Shown piece by piece: positions 50,401 through 59,616 of a stretch of 64,000 nucleotides of DNA. Source of the stretch: Myxococcales bacterium (GTDB lineage: Bacteria > Myxococcota_A > Polyangia > Polyangiales > JADJMO01); NCBI GenBank assembly GCA_016709545.1, contig JADJMO010000026.1:70126-134125 (forward strand), written 5' to 3'. Position 1 is the stretch's first letter. Each line of letters starts with the position of its first letter. The notes under the pieces were generated by a model. The model was not told where the DNA came from, ran no database searches, and saw only the letters and a list, made by a program, of their open reading frames with translations. A program made the position numbers and the translations under genes.

Positions 50401-50769
50401 TCAGGCCGCCGCGGTCTTCTCGGCGACCTTCTTCTTGACCGCCTCCATGTCGAGCGCCTTGGCCTGCTGGATGAGGTCCTCGAGCGCCGCGGGCGGGAGC
50501 GCGCCGGGCTGCGCGAACACGACGACGCCGTCCTTGATGATCATGAGGGTGGGGATGGATCGGATCTGGAAGGCGCCGGCGAGGTCGGGGCTCTCCTGGG
50601 TGTCGACCTTGCCGAAGGTGACGTCGGGGTGCTTCTCCGAGGCCTTCTCGAAGACCGGCGCGAACGCGCGGCAGGGGCCGCACCAGCTGGCCCAGAAGTC
50701 CACGAGGACGATGCCGGGCTTGGTGGCGTAGGTGTCGAAGTTGTCTCCGGTCAGCTCGATGGTGGCCAT
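50401..50769 (-). CDS. Thioredoxin
   Basis: A 122-residue thioredoxin: VLVDFWASWCGPCRAFAPVFEKA with the active-site C30-G-P-C33, then KVDTQESPDLAGAFQIRSIPTLMIIKDG with the cis-Pro (IPT) after the strand. Cytoplasmic, no signal peptide. A C-terminal acidic-basic helix (LEDLIQQAKALDMEAVKKKVAEK) extends a little beyond usual. It reduces protein disulfides. Two small unknown genes follow on the same strand. Confidence in the fold is high; whether it is the main trxA is unknown. Confidence 0.93.
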   Translation of the reverse strand: MATIELTGDNFDTYATKPGIVLVDFWASWCGPCRAFAPVFEKASEKHPDVTFGKVDTQESPDLAGAFQIRSIPTLMIIKDGVVVFAQPGALPPAALEDLIQQAKALDMEAVKKKVAEKTAAA

Positions 50770-50953
50770 GCGGTCTCCTCTTTCCTGTCCCTTGAGAGGC
50801 AGGAACCGATCAAAAGGATTCGCGGCGGAGGCGCCCTCGCATTTCTGTTTCCACGTAAGGGTTTCGTTAGAAACGACCCCTAGAACGAGGACCATGGGCG
50901 AACGTCCTGGCGGCCACGAGCCGACCGACGCTCCGCCCGGCACGGAGTCCTCC

Positions 50954-51634
<681 letters not shown>

Positions 51635-51685
51635 CCGCGCGGACCGGCTCTCACGAGGTGCGTCGAACCCGCGGCGCACCTCGCC

Positions 51686-52357
51686 ATGGACCGCCCGACC
51701 CAGCGCATCCTGCTCGTCGAAGACGACCCAGAGCTCGGCGCGCAGGTCGTCGCCGATCTGCGTCGCGCCGGGTACGAGGTCGACTGGCAGACCCGCGGCA
51801 CGAGCCAGCACGAGGACCTCGGCGCCACCTACGCGCTCGTGATCCTCGACCTGATGCTGCCGGGGCTCCACGGCCTCGACATGCTCAAGCAGCTCCGCGT
51901 CCACTCCGACCTGCCCGTGCTCGTGCTCTCCGCGCGCAACGAGACCCCGGACAAGGTGCGCGCGCTGCAGCTCGGCGCGGACGACTACATGACCAAGCCG
52001 TTCTGGCCCGACGAGCTCCTCGAGCGCGTGCGGGCGCGGCTGCGACGCCCCGTGCTCGCGCGGGCCGGACGGCTCGAGGTCGGGCGACTCGTGCTCGAGC
52101 TCGGCGCCCGCAAGGTCTGGCTGGACGGTCGCGAGATCGACGTCACGCGCGTGGAGTTCGCGCTGCTCTCCCTCCTCGCGAAGCGGCCGGGCGAGGCCTT
52201 CTCGCGCGCGGCCCTGGTCGCGCAGGCGCTCGATCCGGAGCGCGACGGCACCGAGCGGACCCTCGACGTCCACGTGTCCCGGCTGCGCAAGAAGCTCGGA
52301 GGCGGAGACATGATCGCGACGGTGTGGGGCATCGGCTACCGGCTCGAGGAGCGATGA
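51686..52357 (+). CDS. OmpR-family response regulator
   Basis: A 223-residue regulator: receiver with acidic pair in LLVEDDPEL, phospho-acceptor D55 (LVILDLMLPG), VLVLSAR and ADDYMTKPFWPDELL, and a winged-helix C-terminus (IDVTRVEFALLSLLAKRPGEAFSRAAL and TLDVHVSRLRKKLG, then IATVWGIGYRLEER). Full-length and intact. Its stop overlaps the kinase ATG (ATGA), so the pair is coupled. Confidence 0.95.
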   Translation: MDRPTQRILLVEDDPELGAQVVADLRRAGYEVDWQTRGTSQHEDLGATYALVILDLMLPGLHGLDMLKQLRVHSDLPVLVLSARNETPDKVRALQLGADDYMTKPFWPDELLERVRARLRRPVLARAGRLEVGRLVLELGARKVWLDGREIDVTRVEFALLSLLAKRPGEAFSRAALVAQALDPERDGTERTLDVHVSRLRKKLGGGDMIATVWGIGYRLEER

Positions 52358-53769
52358 GCGCGCCCACCGCACGGCGCGGCCTGCGTCTTCGGGGACGCCT
52401 CGCCGTCACCGGGCTCGCGCTGGCCCTGCCCGCCATGGCGGCGGTGGTCTGGGGTCGCCACCAGTACCAGTGGCGCTCGGCGCAGGGCACGCTGCTGGAC
52501 GTCGCGCGCACCCGCGTCGACAACGGCGGGCGCGCGATCTGCGACGGCACCGTGCGCGAGTGGCCCCCCTCGCCGCACGAGATGGGGCCGAGGAGCGGGG
52601 GCGCCGCGTTCGGTCGGCTCGTCGCCTACGACCGGGAGGGCAAGCCGCTCGATGGCGTCGGGCCGCCCCTCTTGCCCGCGCTCGAGGCGGCGCGTCGCGA
52701 AGGGCGAGACAGCGCCGTCGCGTCCGGCGACTTCGGCGGCCGCCCGGTCATCCAGGCCCTCCTCCGCGTGCCCTGGCCCGACGCGCGGTGCACCCACCTC
52801 GCCTTCGTGCGGCCGAGGCCGGCCGAGCTGCCGCACGATCCGCTCCCCGTCGCGCCGCTCGGCGGAGCCTTCCTCGTCGTCGGCCTGTTCCTCACCGCGC
52901 TCGGTCCCGTCGTGCGCCGGGTCCGACGCCTCACGGTCGACGTGCGGCGGTCGGCGGCGGGCGCGTACCTCCACCCCGTCGCGGTCGAGGGCCACGACGA
53001 GATCGCCGAGCTCGCCACCGCCTTCAACGGCGCGGCCGCCGAGGTGCGCGCGCAGATCGAGGCCCAGGAGCACCGCGAGCAGGTGCTGCGCGACTTCCTC
53101 GCGAACACCACCCACGACGTGGCGATCCCGCTCACCGTCCTGCAGGGGCGGCTCGCGACGATGCGGCGCGCGCAGGTCGCGGGCGAGCCCGTGCCCGCCG
53201 AGCTCGTCTCCCACGCGATCGAGGACGCGCACCACCTCGGCGCGCTGATCCACAACCTCGGCGCCGCCGCGAAGCTCGAGGCCGGTGAGCCGGAGATCGT
53301 GCGGGCGCCGGTCGATCTCGGTGGCGTCGTCCGGCGCTGCGTCGCGCGCCACCAGCCGCTGTCGGACCTGCTCGGGGTCGACCTCCAGGCGGCGGTGCCC
53401 GAGGCGCCGCTCTTCACCCGCGGGGACGTCACCCTGCTCGAGGAGGCGGTCGGCAACGTGATCTACAACGCCATCCACTACAACGAGCGCGGCGGCCACG
53501 TGGCGGTCGTGCTCGATCCGCTGCCGCCCGGGCGGTTCTCGCTCGCCGTCGCCGACGACGGTCCAGGGCTCGCGCCCGGCGAGGCCGCGCACCTGTTCGA
53601 GCGCGCCTTCCGCGGTCAGGGCGCCCGCGCGCGCAAGCCCGCCGGCCGAGGCCTCGGCCTCGACATCGCCAAGCGCGTGGCCGACACCCACGCGATCACC
53701 CTGACGGCCGAGGAGCCCGAAGAGGGTGGGCTGCGCATCTCGTTCGTGGGCGTGCTCACCAGCCCCTGA
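52354..53769 (+). CDS. Sensor histidine kinase (OmpR-type partner), atypical H-box
   Basis: A 471-residue histidine kinase: TM1 (about 13-32), a periplasmic domain of about 120 residues, TM2 (about 165-185), HAMP (about 186-245), HisKA and HATPase. The phospho-acceptor is H254 in FLANTTHDVAIPL, where the common 'SHELRTPL' is replaced by THDVAIPL. ATP-site motifs are good: N box EEAVGNVIYNAIHYNE, G1 VADDGPGL, G2 GRGLGLDIAKR. It is coupled to the OmpR regulator. The lipoprotein upstream with His/Cys clusters makes a metal or redox stimulus plausible but unproven. Confidence 0.93.
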   Translation: MSAPTARRGLRLRGRLAVTGLALALPAMAAVVWGRHQYQWRSAQGTLLDVARTRVDNGGRAICDGTVREWPPSPHEMGPRSGGAAFGRLVAYDREGKPLDGVGPPLLPALEAARREGRDSAVASGDFGGRPVIQALLRVPWPDARCTHLAFVRPRPAELPHDPLPVAPLGGAFLVVGLFLTALGPVVRRVRRLTVDVRRSAAGAYLHPVAVEGHDEIAELATAFNGAAAEVRAQIEAQEHREQVLRDFLANTTHDVAIPLTVLQGRLATMRRAQVAGEPVPAELVSHAIEDAHHLGALIHNLGAAAKLEAGEPEIVRAPVDLGGVVRRCVARHQPLSDLLGVDLQAAVPEAPLFTRGDVTLLEEAVGNVIYNAIHYNERGGHVAVVLDPLPPGRFSLAVADDGPGLAPGEAAHLFERAFRGQGARARKPAGRGLGLDIAKRVADTHAITLTAEEPEEGGLRISFVGVLTSP

Positions 53770-53826
53770 AATGACGAACGCCCCGGCACGGCCGAGGCGC
53801 TCGAGAGGCCGGAGCCGCCGCGCGGG

Positions 53827-53931
53827 TCACTTCCCCTTCGCGGCCTGCTTCTCCTTCTTCTTCTTCTGCTTCTCCTTGGTGGTGAGCTTCTCTTGGTTGT
53901 TCTTCTTCGGCTTCTCTTGACCCTTGGCCAT
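53827..53931 (-). CDS. Very small basic protein (34 aa)
   Basis: A short frame on the minus strand, MAKGQEKPKKNNQEKLTTKE then KQKKKKEKQAAKGK, ending in TGA at 53827-53829. About 40% Lys with Asn, Gln and Glu. Short Lys-rich proteins beginning MAKGQ occur in many proteobacteria and are usually annotated as hypothetical; I recognise that general type. It sits between the histidine kinase end and the RsmE-like gene. It might bind nucleic acid; no function is shown. Confidence 0.6.
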   Translation of the reverse strand: MAKGQEKPKKNNQEKLTTKEKQKKKKEKQAAKGK

Positions 53932-53981
53932 GGGCCAATCCTAGCAGGTCGGCGCGCGCGCCTCGTCGACCGCGCAAGGCC

Positions 53982-54767
53982 GTGGCAGATCGCCCGGCGA
54001 TGCCCGAGCTTCGCCACCCCTACGCCCCGATCCGCGTCGCCAAGAAGCTCGAGGTGGGCGCCGAGATCGCGCTCGACGCCGGCGCCACCAAGTCGCTGCG
54101 CTTCCGCGAGGTGAACGAGAAAGAGGCGTTCACCCTGCGCGACGCCGACGGCGCCTACTTCCGCGCCAGCGTGCTCTCGCTCTCGGCCGAGCGCGCCCAG
54201 GTGGCCATCTACGAGCGCATGCTGGGCTCGCCCGAGTCCGACGCGCGCATCACGCTGGTCTGCGCCGTGCTCGCGCGGCAGCGCATGCTGATGGTCGCGC
54301 AGAAGGCCACCGAGCTCGGCGTCACGCGCATCCTCCCCGTGTTCAGCGCGCACTCCGTGAACGCGGCCGGCCTCGCCCACGAGAAGGCGCACGCCTGGCC
54401 CGGGCAGACCCTGCGCGCCGCGCGGCAGTGCCGCCGCGCGAGCTTGCCCGAGATGCGCAGCACGATCCCGCTCGAGCGCCTGTTCGACGACCCGGTCTGG
54501 CAGGAGGCCGCGCTGCGCTTCACCCTCGACGATCGCACCGCGAGCGGACGCGCCGGCCTGGCCCGCGCGCGAGCCCGGCAAGCCGATCGAGGTGGTGTTC
54601 GCGGTCGGCCCCGAGGGCGGCTGGTCCGACGCCGAGCGCGCGCTGCTCGAGAAGAAGGGGCGCTCCCGCTCCGCCTCGGCGGCCGCGTGCTCCGCGCCGA
54701 GACCGCGGTGATCGTCGGCCTCACCGTGCTGCAGTACGCGCTCGGCGACCTTTCGGACGGGCGCTGA
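53982..54767 (+). CDS. RsmE-like 16S rRNA m3U methyltransferase, double frame-shift
   Basis: The N-terminal frame (start GTG 53982 or ATG 54000) gives the RsmE PUA-like domain and the SPOUT start (ITLVCAVLARQRMLMVAQKATELGVTRILPVFSAHSV, ARQCRRASLPEM), with ERLFDDPVWQEAALRF. The knot region is broken: PIEVVFAVGPEGGWSDAERALLEKKG is in a second frame between about 54567 and 54660, and the gene then returns to the first frame for GGRVLRAETAVIVGLTVLQYA. Adding CG at about 54561-54570 and one G in GGGG at 54657-54660 restores an uninterrupted SPOUT enzyme. RsmE methylates U1498 of 16S rRNA. The DUF4135 gene overlaps its stop by one base. Confidence 0.85.
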   Translation: MADRPAMPELRHPYAPIRVAKKLEVGAEIALDAGATKSLRFREVNEKEAFTLRDADGAYFRASVLSLSAERAQVAIYERMLGSPESDARITLVCAVLARQRMLMVAQKATELGVTRILPVFSAHSVNAAGLAHEKAHAWPGQTLRAARQCRRASLPEMRSTIPLERLFDDPVWQEAALRFTLDDRTASGRAGLARARARQADRGGVRGRPRGRLVRRRARAAREEGALPLRLGGRVLRAETAVIVGLTVLQYALGDLSDGR

Positions 54768-55945
54768 TGGCGGTCCGCGCGGGCGACTCGCACAACTTCG
54801 GCCGCCACGTCGTGGTCGGCGAGCGGTGGGTTCACAAGCCGCGCGCGATCCTGTGGGAGTGGCTCGTGCTCTCGGCCGAGAGCCCCCTCCGCACGCTGCT
54901 CGCCGAGGCGGCCACGCGCGACGGCCTCGGCGCGCTCTTCGATTTCCTCCCCGACCTCGCGTTCACCACGCCCGAGGCGCGCGACGGCGGCCAGGTGGAG
55001 CGCGTGGTGCTCGAGCCCCTCCCGGAGACCCTGCCCGCCGACCAGCGCCGCGAGCTCGCGCGCATCGTCGGCCGCGCGCTCGCCCTGTTCGCCTGGCTCG
55101 GCGTCTCCGATCTGCACTGGGAGAACCTCGTGATCGGCGCCGGCGCGCGCGGGCAGGTGGTGTTCGCGCCCCTCGACGTCGAGATGATCCTCGGAGACTT
55201 CGGCCTCCCGACCGAGACCAAGCTCCTGCCCGACCCCGACCCGGAGTACGCGGCGGTGTGCCAGCACGCGTGCGGCGTGCGGCGCGTGTTGCCCTGGCTC
55301 GGCAAGCCCGTCGACGCCGGCGACCTGGTCGCGATGGCCGCCGCGTACCGCGCGACGCTCGCCTTCCTCGACCGCCACGCCGCCGAGATCGCCGCCGTGT
55401 TCACCGCGCTCCCCGCGCTCGCGACCACGCCGATCCGTGTGTGCCTGCGCGGCACCGAGGAGTACGTGCGCGCGCGCGCCGAGCCGCTGTGGCCCCCGCT
55501 GCTCGCCGCCGAGTCCGAGCAGCTCGCGCGCGGGGACATCCCCTACTTCTTCCGCCTCCACGGCGCCCGCGGCATCCACTGGTTCGCCGACGCGTCGCTC
55601 ACCGAGGTGGCGCGGTTGCCGCTCGAGGGCGACGTCCCGCAGCTCGATCCGATTTTGCCGCTCGCGCGCGCGCTCCGCGGCAAGCACCGCAAGAAGCTGC
55701 GCGAGGAGGGCCTCTTCACCGTGATCGGGGCCTTCGACCACCCGAGCCTGAAGGGCCGCCACGAGGAGGGTTCCGTCGCCGTCACGTTCCAGGCGCGCAC
55801 CCTGATCGTCGAGGTGCGGGGTCAGGAGCTCGAGGCACGCCGCGATCTGTCCGCGTTCGTGAGCAGCGTGTATCTGCCTTGTCGCTGCGGCGAGGTGACG
55901 ACGCCCTTCGTGCCGCCGGTCACCGTGTGCGACGCCCCGCGGTGA
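54767..55945 (+). CDS. Solo LanM-dehydratase-like (DUF4135) protein
   Basis: A 392-residue protein. It starts AVRAGDSHNFGRHVVVGERW and VHKPRAILWEWLVLS, matching the 'GDsHn.GR.V...yKPR' start of DUF4135, the kinase-like dehydratase domain of type II lanthipeptide synthetases (LanM). Further on, SDLHWENLVIGAG and APLDVEMIL match the D-x-H-x-x-N and D-x-E metal/phosphate residues of that fold. It lacks the C-terminal LanC cyclase and the usual 900-1000-residue length, and no precursor peptide is nearby. The ATG shares one base with the RsmE stop, and a DTW enzyme follows 45 nt later. Phosphotransfer to an unknown protein or RNA target is inferred. Confidence 0.7.
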   Translation: MAVRAGDSHNFGRHVVVGERWVHKPRAILWEWLVLSAESPLRTLLAEAATRDGLGALFDFLPDLAFTTPEARDGGQVERVVLEPLPETLPADQRRELARIVGRALALFAWLGVSDLHWENLVIGAGARGQVVFAPLDVEMILGDFGLPTETKLLPDPDPEYAAVCQHACGVRRVLPWLGKPVDAGDLVAMAAAYRATLAFLDRHAAEIAAVFTALPALATTPIRVCLRGTEEYVRARAEPLWPPLLAAESEQLARGDIPYFFRLHGARGIHWFADASLTEVARLPLEGDVPQLDPILPLARALRGKHRKKLREEGLFTVIGAFDHPSLKGRHEEGSVAVTFQARTLIVEVRGQELEARRDLSAFVSSVYLPCRCGEVTTPFVPPVTVCDAPR

Positions 55946-55990
55946 TCGCGCGTGCAAGCGGGGGGTCGTCGTCCTAGCCTGGAAAACCCC

Positions 55991-56683
55991 TTGGAAGCCT
56001 CGACCTGCGCCACTTGCCATCGCCCCACGGTCGCGTGCGTGTGCGACAAGATCGTCCGTTACCCGACGCAACGGCGCGTGCTGATCCTCCAGCACCCGCA
56101 GGAGCAGGACGCGGTCCTCGGCTCGGCGCAGATCCTCGTCGCGAGCCTGCCGAACGCCAAGCTCGTGGTCGGCCTCAGCTGGCGCAACTTCGCGCACGCG
56201 CTGGGCGAAGAGGACGTCGATCCCAGGCGCTGGGCGGTGCTGTTCCCCGAGCGCGAGTCCGAGGGCGAGAAGACCGAGGGTGGCGACAAGGACAAGGGCA
56301 AGGTCGTCGTGCCGAGCGAGCTCGAGGGCATCGTGGTCCTCGACGGCACCTGGTCCAAGGCCAAGACCCTCTGGTGGCGCAACCCGTGGATCACCAAGCT
56401 CCAGCGCCTCACGCTCAAGCCGGCGCAGCCCTCGATCTACGGCAGCCTGCGCGCCGAGCCGCGCCGCGAGTACGTCTCCACGCTCGAGTCGGTCGCCGCT
56501 GCGCTCACCCTGTGCGGCGAGCCCAAGGAGATCGAGATCGGCCTGCAGCGCGTGTTCCGCACCATGGTCCAGCGCGTCCGCGACGCGAAGCTCATCCCGC
56601 CGCCCGCGCGCCGACCGAAGCAGCGCCCCCGCGCCCCGAAGCCGAAGCTCCCGAACCGGGGAGTGAAGCGCTACTTGCAGTAG
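55991..56683 (+). CDS. DTW-domain protein (TapT-like tRNA aminocarboxypropyltransferase)
   Basis: A protein of about 230 residues with an N-terminal zinc-type cluster CATCHRPTVACVC, the core strand VLILQHPQE, SWRNF, the DTW motif as LDGTWSKAKTLWWRNPW, and REYVSTLESVAAAL, then a basic C-terminal tail RPKQRPRAPKPKLPNRG. DTW proteins (E. coli TapT/YfiP and relatives) transfer an aminocarboxypropyl group from SAM to tRNA uridine. An acidic-Lys insert (about 85-105, EGEKTEGGDKDKGK) is unusual. The start is uncertain: TTG at 55991 or GTG at 55952. Part of an RNA-modification run with RsmE and DUF4135. Confidence 0.88.
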   Translation: MEASTCATCHRPTVACVCDKIVRYPTQRRVLILQHPQEQDAVLGSAQILVASLPNAKLVVGLSWRNFAHALGEEDVDPRRWAVLFPERESEGEKTEGGDKDKGKVVVPSELEGIVVLDGTWSKAKTLWWRNPWITKLQRLTLKPAQPSIYGSLRAEPRREYVSTLESVAAALTLCGEPKEIEIGLQRVFRTMVQRVRDAKLIPPPARRPKQRPRAPKPKLPNRGVKRYLQ

Positions 56684-57213
56684 CCCGCGGACTTGAACCC
56701 GCTCAGCACCGCGGCGCAGGTCGAGTCGGCGCCCGACGCCACGCTGCTCTCGCACCCCGTCTTCAGGTCGCCGGTGAGGGTCGGGCAGCAGAGCGCGAGG
56801 GTCTTGCACTCGCCGCCGCCGTCCGACGCGCCGAGGTCCGGGGTGCCCGTGTCCGTCTTGGTGCCGGTGTCCGACTTGCACTCGGTCGCGCACTGGCTCG
56901 ACTCGCAGGCACCCAGCTTCTCGGTGCACGAGATGCAGGTCGCGTCGGGCAGGCCCTTGCACCCGGCGTTCGCCCACGCGATGCACGTGCCGCTCGACGA
57001 GAAGCACGCGTTGATCTCGCTCGCGCACTTGTTGGTCACGCAGGTGCCGCAGGCGTCGGGCCCCGTGGAGCCGCCGCCGCCCGAGCCACCCGCCCCGCAC
57101 TTGGCGAACGCCTCGGCGCCGCTGGGCGCGCTGCTGCTCGAGCTGTCGCTGCCACACCCGACCAGCGCCGACGACAGGACGAACGAGAGAGAGAGGATGA
57201 CCAGGTTGCGCAT
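56671..57213 (-). CDS. Cys-rich lipoprotein
   Basis: A 180-residue lipoprotein: MRNLVILSLSFVLSSALVGC with lipobox at C20. The mature region is Ser/Gly-rich then Cys-rich, with about sixteen Cys spaced CGTCVTNKCASEINACFSSS, CISCTEKLGACESSQCATEC and LALCCPTLTG. Asp/Thr/Gly linkers separate the Cys clusters. This is a common myxobacterial secreted type, probably disulfide-bonded; function unknown. It converges with the DTW gene (13-bp overlap). Confidence 0.8.
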   Translation of the reverse strand: MRNLVILSLSFVLSSALVGCGSDSSSSSAPSGAEAFAKCGAGGSGGGGSTGPDACGTCVTNKCASEINACFSSSGTCIAWANAGCKGLPDATCISCTEKLGACESSQCATECKSDTGTKTDTGTPDLGASDGGGECKTLALCCPTLTGDLKTGCESSVASGADSTCAAVLSGFKSAGYCK

Positions 57214-57277
57214 GTCCGAGACCTCCGCGGCGCACACCGGGCGCCCACGGAGATGAGACGGCGCAGGGCGCCCGGGA

Positions 57278-58153
57278 TTACCTGATGGTTTCGGCCATCG
57301 CGAGCCCGCGCAGCACGGCCGGGATCTCGCGGGGGGTGGGCAGCCCGAGCGCGCCGAGCGCGTGCGTGAACGCCTCGGCCGAGCCGTAGCCCACCGCCTC
57401 CGCCACCTCCGCCACCGTCGCGCCCTCCGCCGACATGAACGTGGCGCCGAACATCACGCGCCGCCGGTTGCGCGCGTCGCGCCACCCCTCGGCGTTGAAC
57501 CCGTAGTCGCGGTGCAGCTCCGGCACCACCCGGCCGAGCTGCCGGGGCGACAGCGCGATCGCGTCGAGGACGTCGTTGGTCATCGGGCTCTGCCGCAGGT
57601 TCGAGAGCGCCTCGTCGAGCGCCGCGACGAGCGCGACCGTGCGCGCCGGGACGGGCTCCGTCGAGAGCTCGCTCGGCACGGGGGCGACGGCGCCGAGGTG
57701 CCCCACGATCGCCCGCACGACGGGCAGCGGGTCGCTCGCCGTCAGCAACGCGTCGCCGAGCGCGCGCAGCGCCGCCAGATCCTCCACGCGGCCCGCGCGG
57801 AGGCGCGTCGCGTCCACCGAGCCGTCCCACTCGAACACGAGCGTGCGGTAGGGCTCGCCGTCGCGCGACTGGCGCATCGCCACCTCGGCCTTCTCGGCGA
57901 GCACCGCGACGTCGCCCGGCTCGAGCCACGCGCCTTCCTCGGCGCCGCGGAACAGCGCCGCGCCCTCGAGCACCACCGTCACCACCGGACGGTGGAGGAA
58001 CCCGCGCCGCGGGAACGCGCGCAGGTGGAGGAGGTCGTCGGAGACGACCCCGCGGTTGTGCACGTGGTGCAGCCGGAACGTGCGCGTGACGAAGGCGTCG
58101 GTCGAGAGGAACACGCCTTCACGCAGTGCGCTCCGGCGGCGCGAGACGAGCAT
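57278..58153 (-). CDS. AraC-family transcriptional regulator
   Basis: A 291-residue regulator with an AraC-like cupin N-terminal region (about 25-120; LHLRAFPRRGFLHRPVVTVVLEG and AWLEPGDVAVLAEKAEVAMR) and a C-terminal AraC HTH pair (about 185-285; SPRQLGRVVPELHRDYGFNAEGWRDARNRRRVMF and VAEVAEAVGYGSAEAFTHALGALG). The second helix keeps the usual G-Y/F-x-S-x-x-x-F pattern. Ligand unknown. The start ATG at 58151-58153 is 66 nt from the next gene's end on the same strand. Confidence 0.88.
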   Translation of the reverse strand: MLVSRRRSALREGVFLSTDAFVTRTFRLHHVHNRGVVSDDLLHLRAFPRRGFLHRPVVTVVLEGAALFRGAEEGAWLEPGDVAVLAEKAEVAMRQSRDGEPYRTLVFEWDGSVDATRLRAGRVEDLAALRALGDALLTASDPLPVVRAIVGHLGAVAPVPSELSTEPVPARTVALVAALDEALSNLRQSPMTNDVLDAIALSPRQLGRVVPELHRDYGFNAEGWRDARNRRRVMFGATFMSAEGATVAEVAEAVGYGSAEAFTHALGALGLPTPREIPAVLRGLAMAETIR

Positions 58154-58219
58154 CCCCGCCGGGATAGCGTGTCACGCCGAGCGCGCGAAGCAGGGCGGTC
58201 TCGTCGGCAGCGGGGCCGC

Positions 58220-58582
58220 TCACCCCTCGCGCGGCGGTCGCTCGGCCGTGCCGCGCACCTGATCGGCCGGGTAGTTGGCGCGGTTCTTCGCGAGCTTCGC
58301 GCGCGCGACGTCCACCAGATCGAGCCCCACCCGGTCGCAGAGCAGCACGAGCCCGAGCGCGACGTCGCCGATCTCGTGCGCGAGCTTCGTGCGGAGCGGC
58401 TCCGCCTGCACCGCCGCGTCGGCCTCGTCGTTGCGCACCCAGCGCATCACCCCCGCGAGCTCCCCGGCCTCCGAGGCGACCAGCATCGCGAGGTTCTTCG
58501 GGTCGTGGAACTTGCGCCACTCACGCTCCTCCACGAACGCCCGCAGCTCGTCCCGCAACCGCGTCAGTCGGTCCTCGTCCAT
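58220..58582 (-). CDS. MazG-like nucleotide pyrophosphohydrolase
   Basis: A 120-residue all-helical enzyme of the MazG/RS21-C6 (dCTPase-like) type: ELRAFVEEREWRKFHDPKNLAMLVASEAGELAGVMRWV, with the E-x-x-E metal motif in SEAGEL, then LAHEIGDVALGLVLLCDRVGLDL, which supplies the further E and D. It hydrolyses non-standard or excess NTPs to NMP and pyrophosphate. Length and motifs are standard. ATG at 58580-58582. It precedes the AraC gene in the same direction. Confidence 0.92.
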   Translation of the reverse strand: MDEDRLTRLRDELRAFVEEREWRKFHDPKNLAMLVASEAGELAGVMRWVRNDEADAAVQAEPLRTKLAHEIGDVALGLVLLCDRVGLDLVDVARAKLAKNRANYPADQVRGTAERPPREG

Positions 58583-58674
58583 CGCGCCAGCCTACCACCC
58601 CACGCTGCACCGCCCAACGCGCCACACCGATTCTCCCTTGCGCTCGCGCCGTGGAGCGCCATAATCAAGCCATC

Positions 58675-59485
58675 GTGGCCTCGCGATCGCCCGTCGTCGT
58701 CGCCCCCGCCCCCGCCCGCGTCCCTGTTGGCGCCCGCGGCGCCCGCGGCGCCCCCGCTGTCGCCCCCGCTGTCGCCCCCTCGCGCCCCCTCTCGCGCCCC
58801 CCCTCGCGCCCCGACCGCCACCCCCACCCGCGCGTCGTGGGGCGGTGCCCGCGTCGGCGCCGGTCGGCCGCGCAAGAAGGGCAGCGAATCCCACCGTCGC
58901 CGCCCGTGCGCCGTCGCCGGCCAGCCGCAGCACGTCACCTTCCGCGTCGCCAAGGGCGTGTGGAACCTGCGCGCCGAGCGCTGTTTCCGCCTGCTCCGCG
59001 CCGCCTTCGTCGCCGTGCGGCGCCACGGCTTCCGTGTCGTCCACTACTCCGTGCAGGGCAACCACGCGCACCTCGTCGTCGAGGTCGCCAACCACCGCGC
59101 GTTCGCCGCCGGTCTCCGCGCGCTCTCCGCCCACGTCACCCACGCGCTCCACCGCGTCATGGGTCGCGGCGGCCGTGTGCTCGCCGGCCGCATCCACGCG
59201 CGCGCCCTCCGCACCCCGTCCGAGGTGCGCACCGCGCTGCGCTACGTGCTCCGCAACCGCACCCATCACCTGCCCGCCGAGGTGCACCTCGACGAGTGCT
59301 CCACCGCGCCGTGGTTCGGCGACTGGGCCGCGCTCGGCCTCGCCGCGCCGCGCGCCGGCCGCGCCCCCGTCCACGCGCCGACGCCGCCCCGCGCACCTGG
59401 CTCCTCCGCGAGGGGTATCGTGAACCCTTCGCCCCTCGGGGCCTCCTCGCCACCCCGCCCGGCTGACTCGAGACGAACAAGGTGA
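58675..59485 (+). CDS. REP-associated tyrosine transposase (RAYT), copy 2, frame uncertain at N-terminus
   Basis: A protein of about 268 residues. The core has HYSVQGNHAHLVVEV (HUH as H-A-H), ALRYVLRNRTHH with the likely catalytic Tyr, and the 'KKGSESHRRRP' block shared with copy 1. A conserved start sequence (GCCATAATCAAGCC...GTGGCCTCGCG) like that of copy 1 points to GTG 58675, but that frame differs from the catalytic frame; the switch must fall within the C-rich stretch about 58680-58840 (Pro/Ala-rich), so an indel is probable. If the sequence is right as given, translation would have to start later, at a rare start. Same family as copy 1, with low identity outside the core. Confidence 0.8.
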
Positions 59486-59616
59486 CGAGCGGTCCGTCCG
59501 AGCAAGCGGTCGACCAGTGGGCCCGTACCCTGCGCCGCCGCGAGCGACGACGACTGACGCCCCTGACCGTCCCCCGTCGTCCCAGCCGTGTATCCTCGCG
59601 CCGCGAAGGGTGACCC

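Noticed and set aside
54767..57213. A complete lanthipeptide gene cluster around the DUF4135 gene.
   Set aside because: No LanC domain, precursor peptide, protease or exporter gene is present; the Cys-rich protein at 56671 has a lipoprotein signal, not a leader peptide.
58220..58582. MazG-like gene as the antitoxin-linked MazG of a mazEF operon.
   Set aside because: No mazE or mazF is near; the protein fits stand-alone RS21-C6-type pyrophosphohydrolases.
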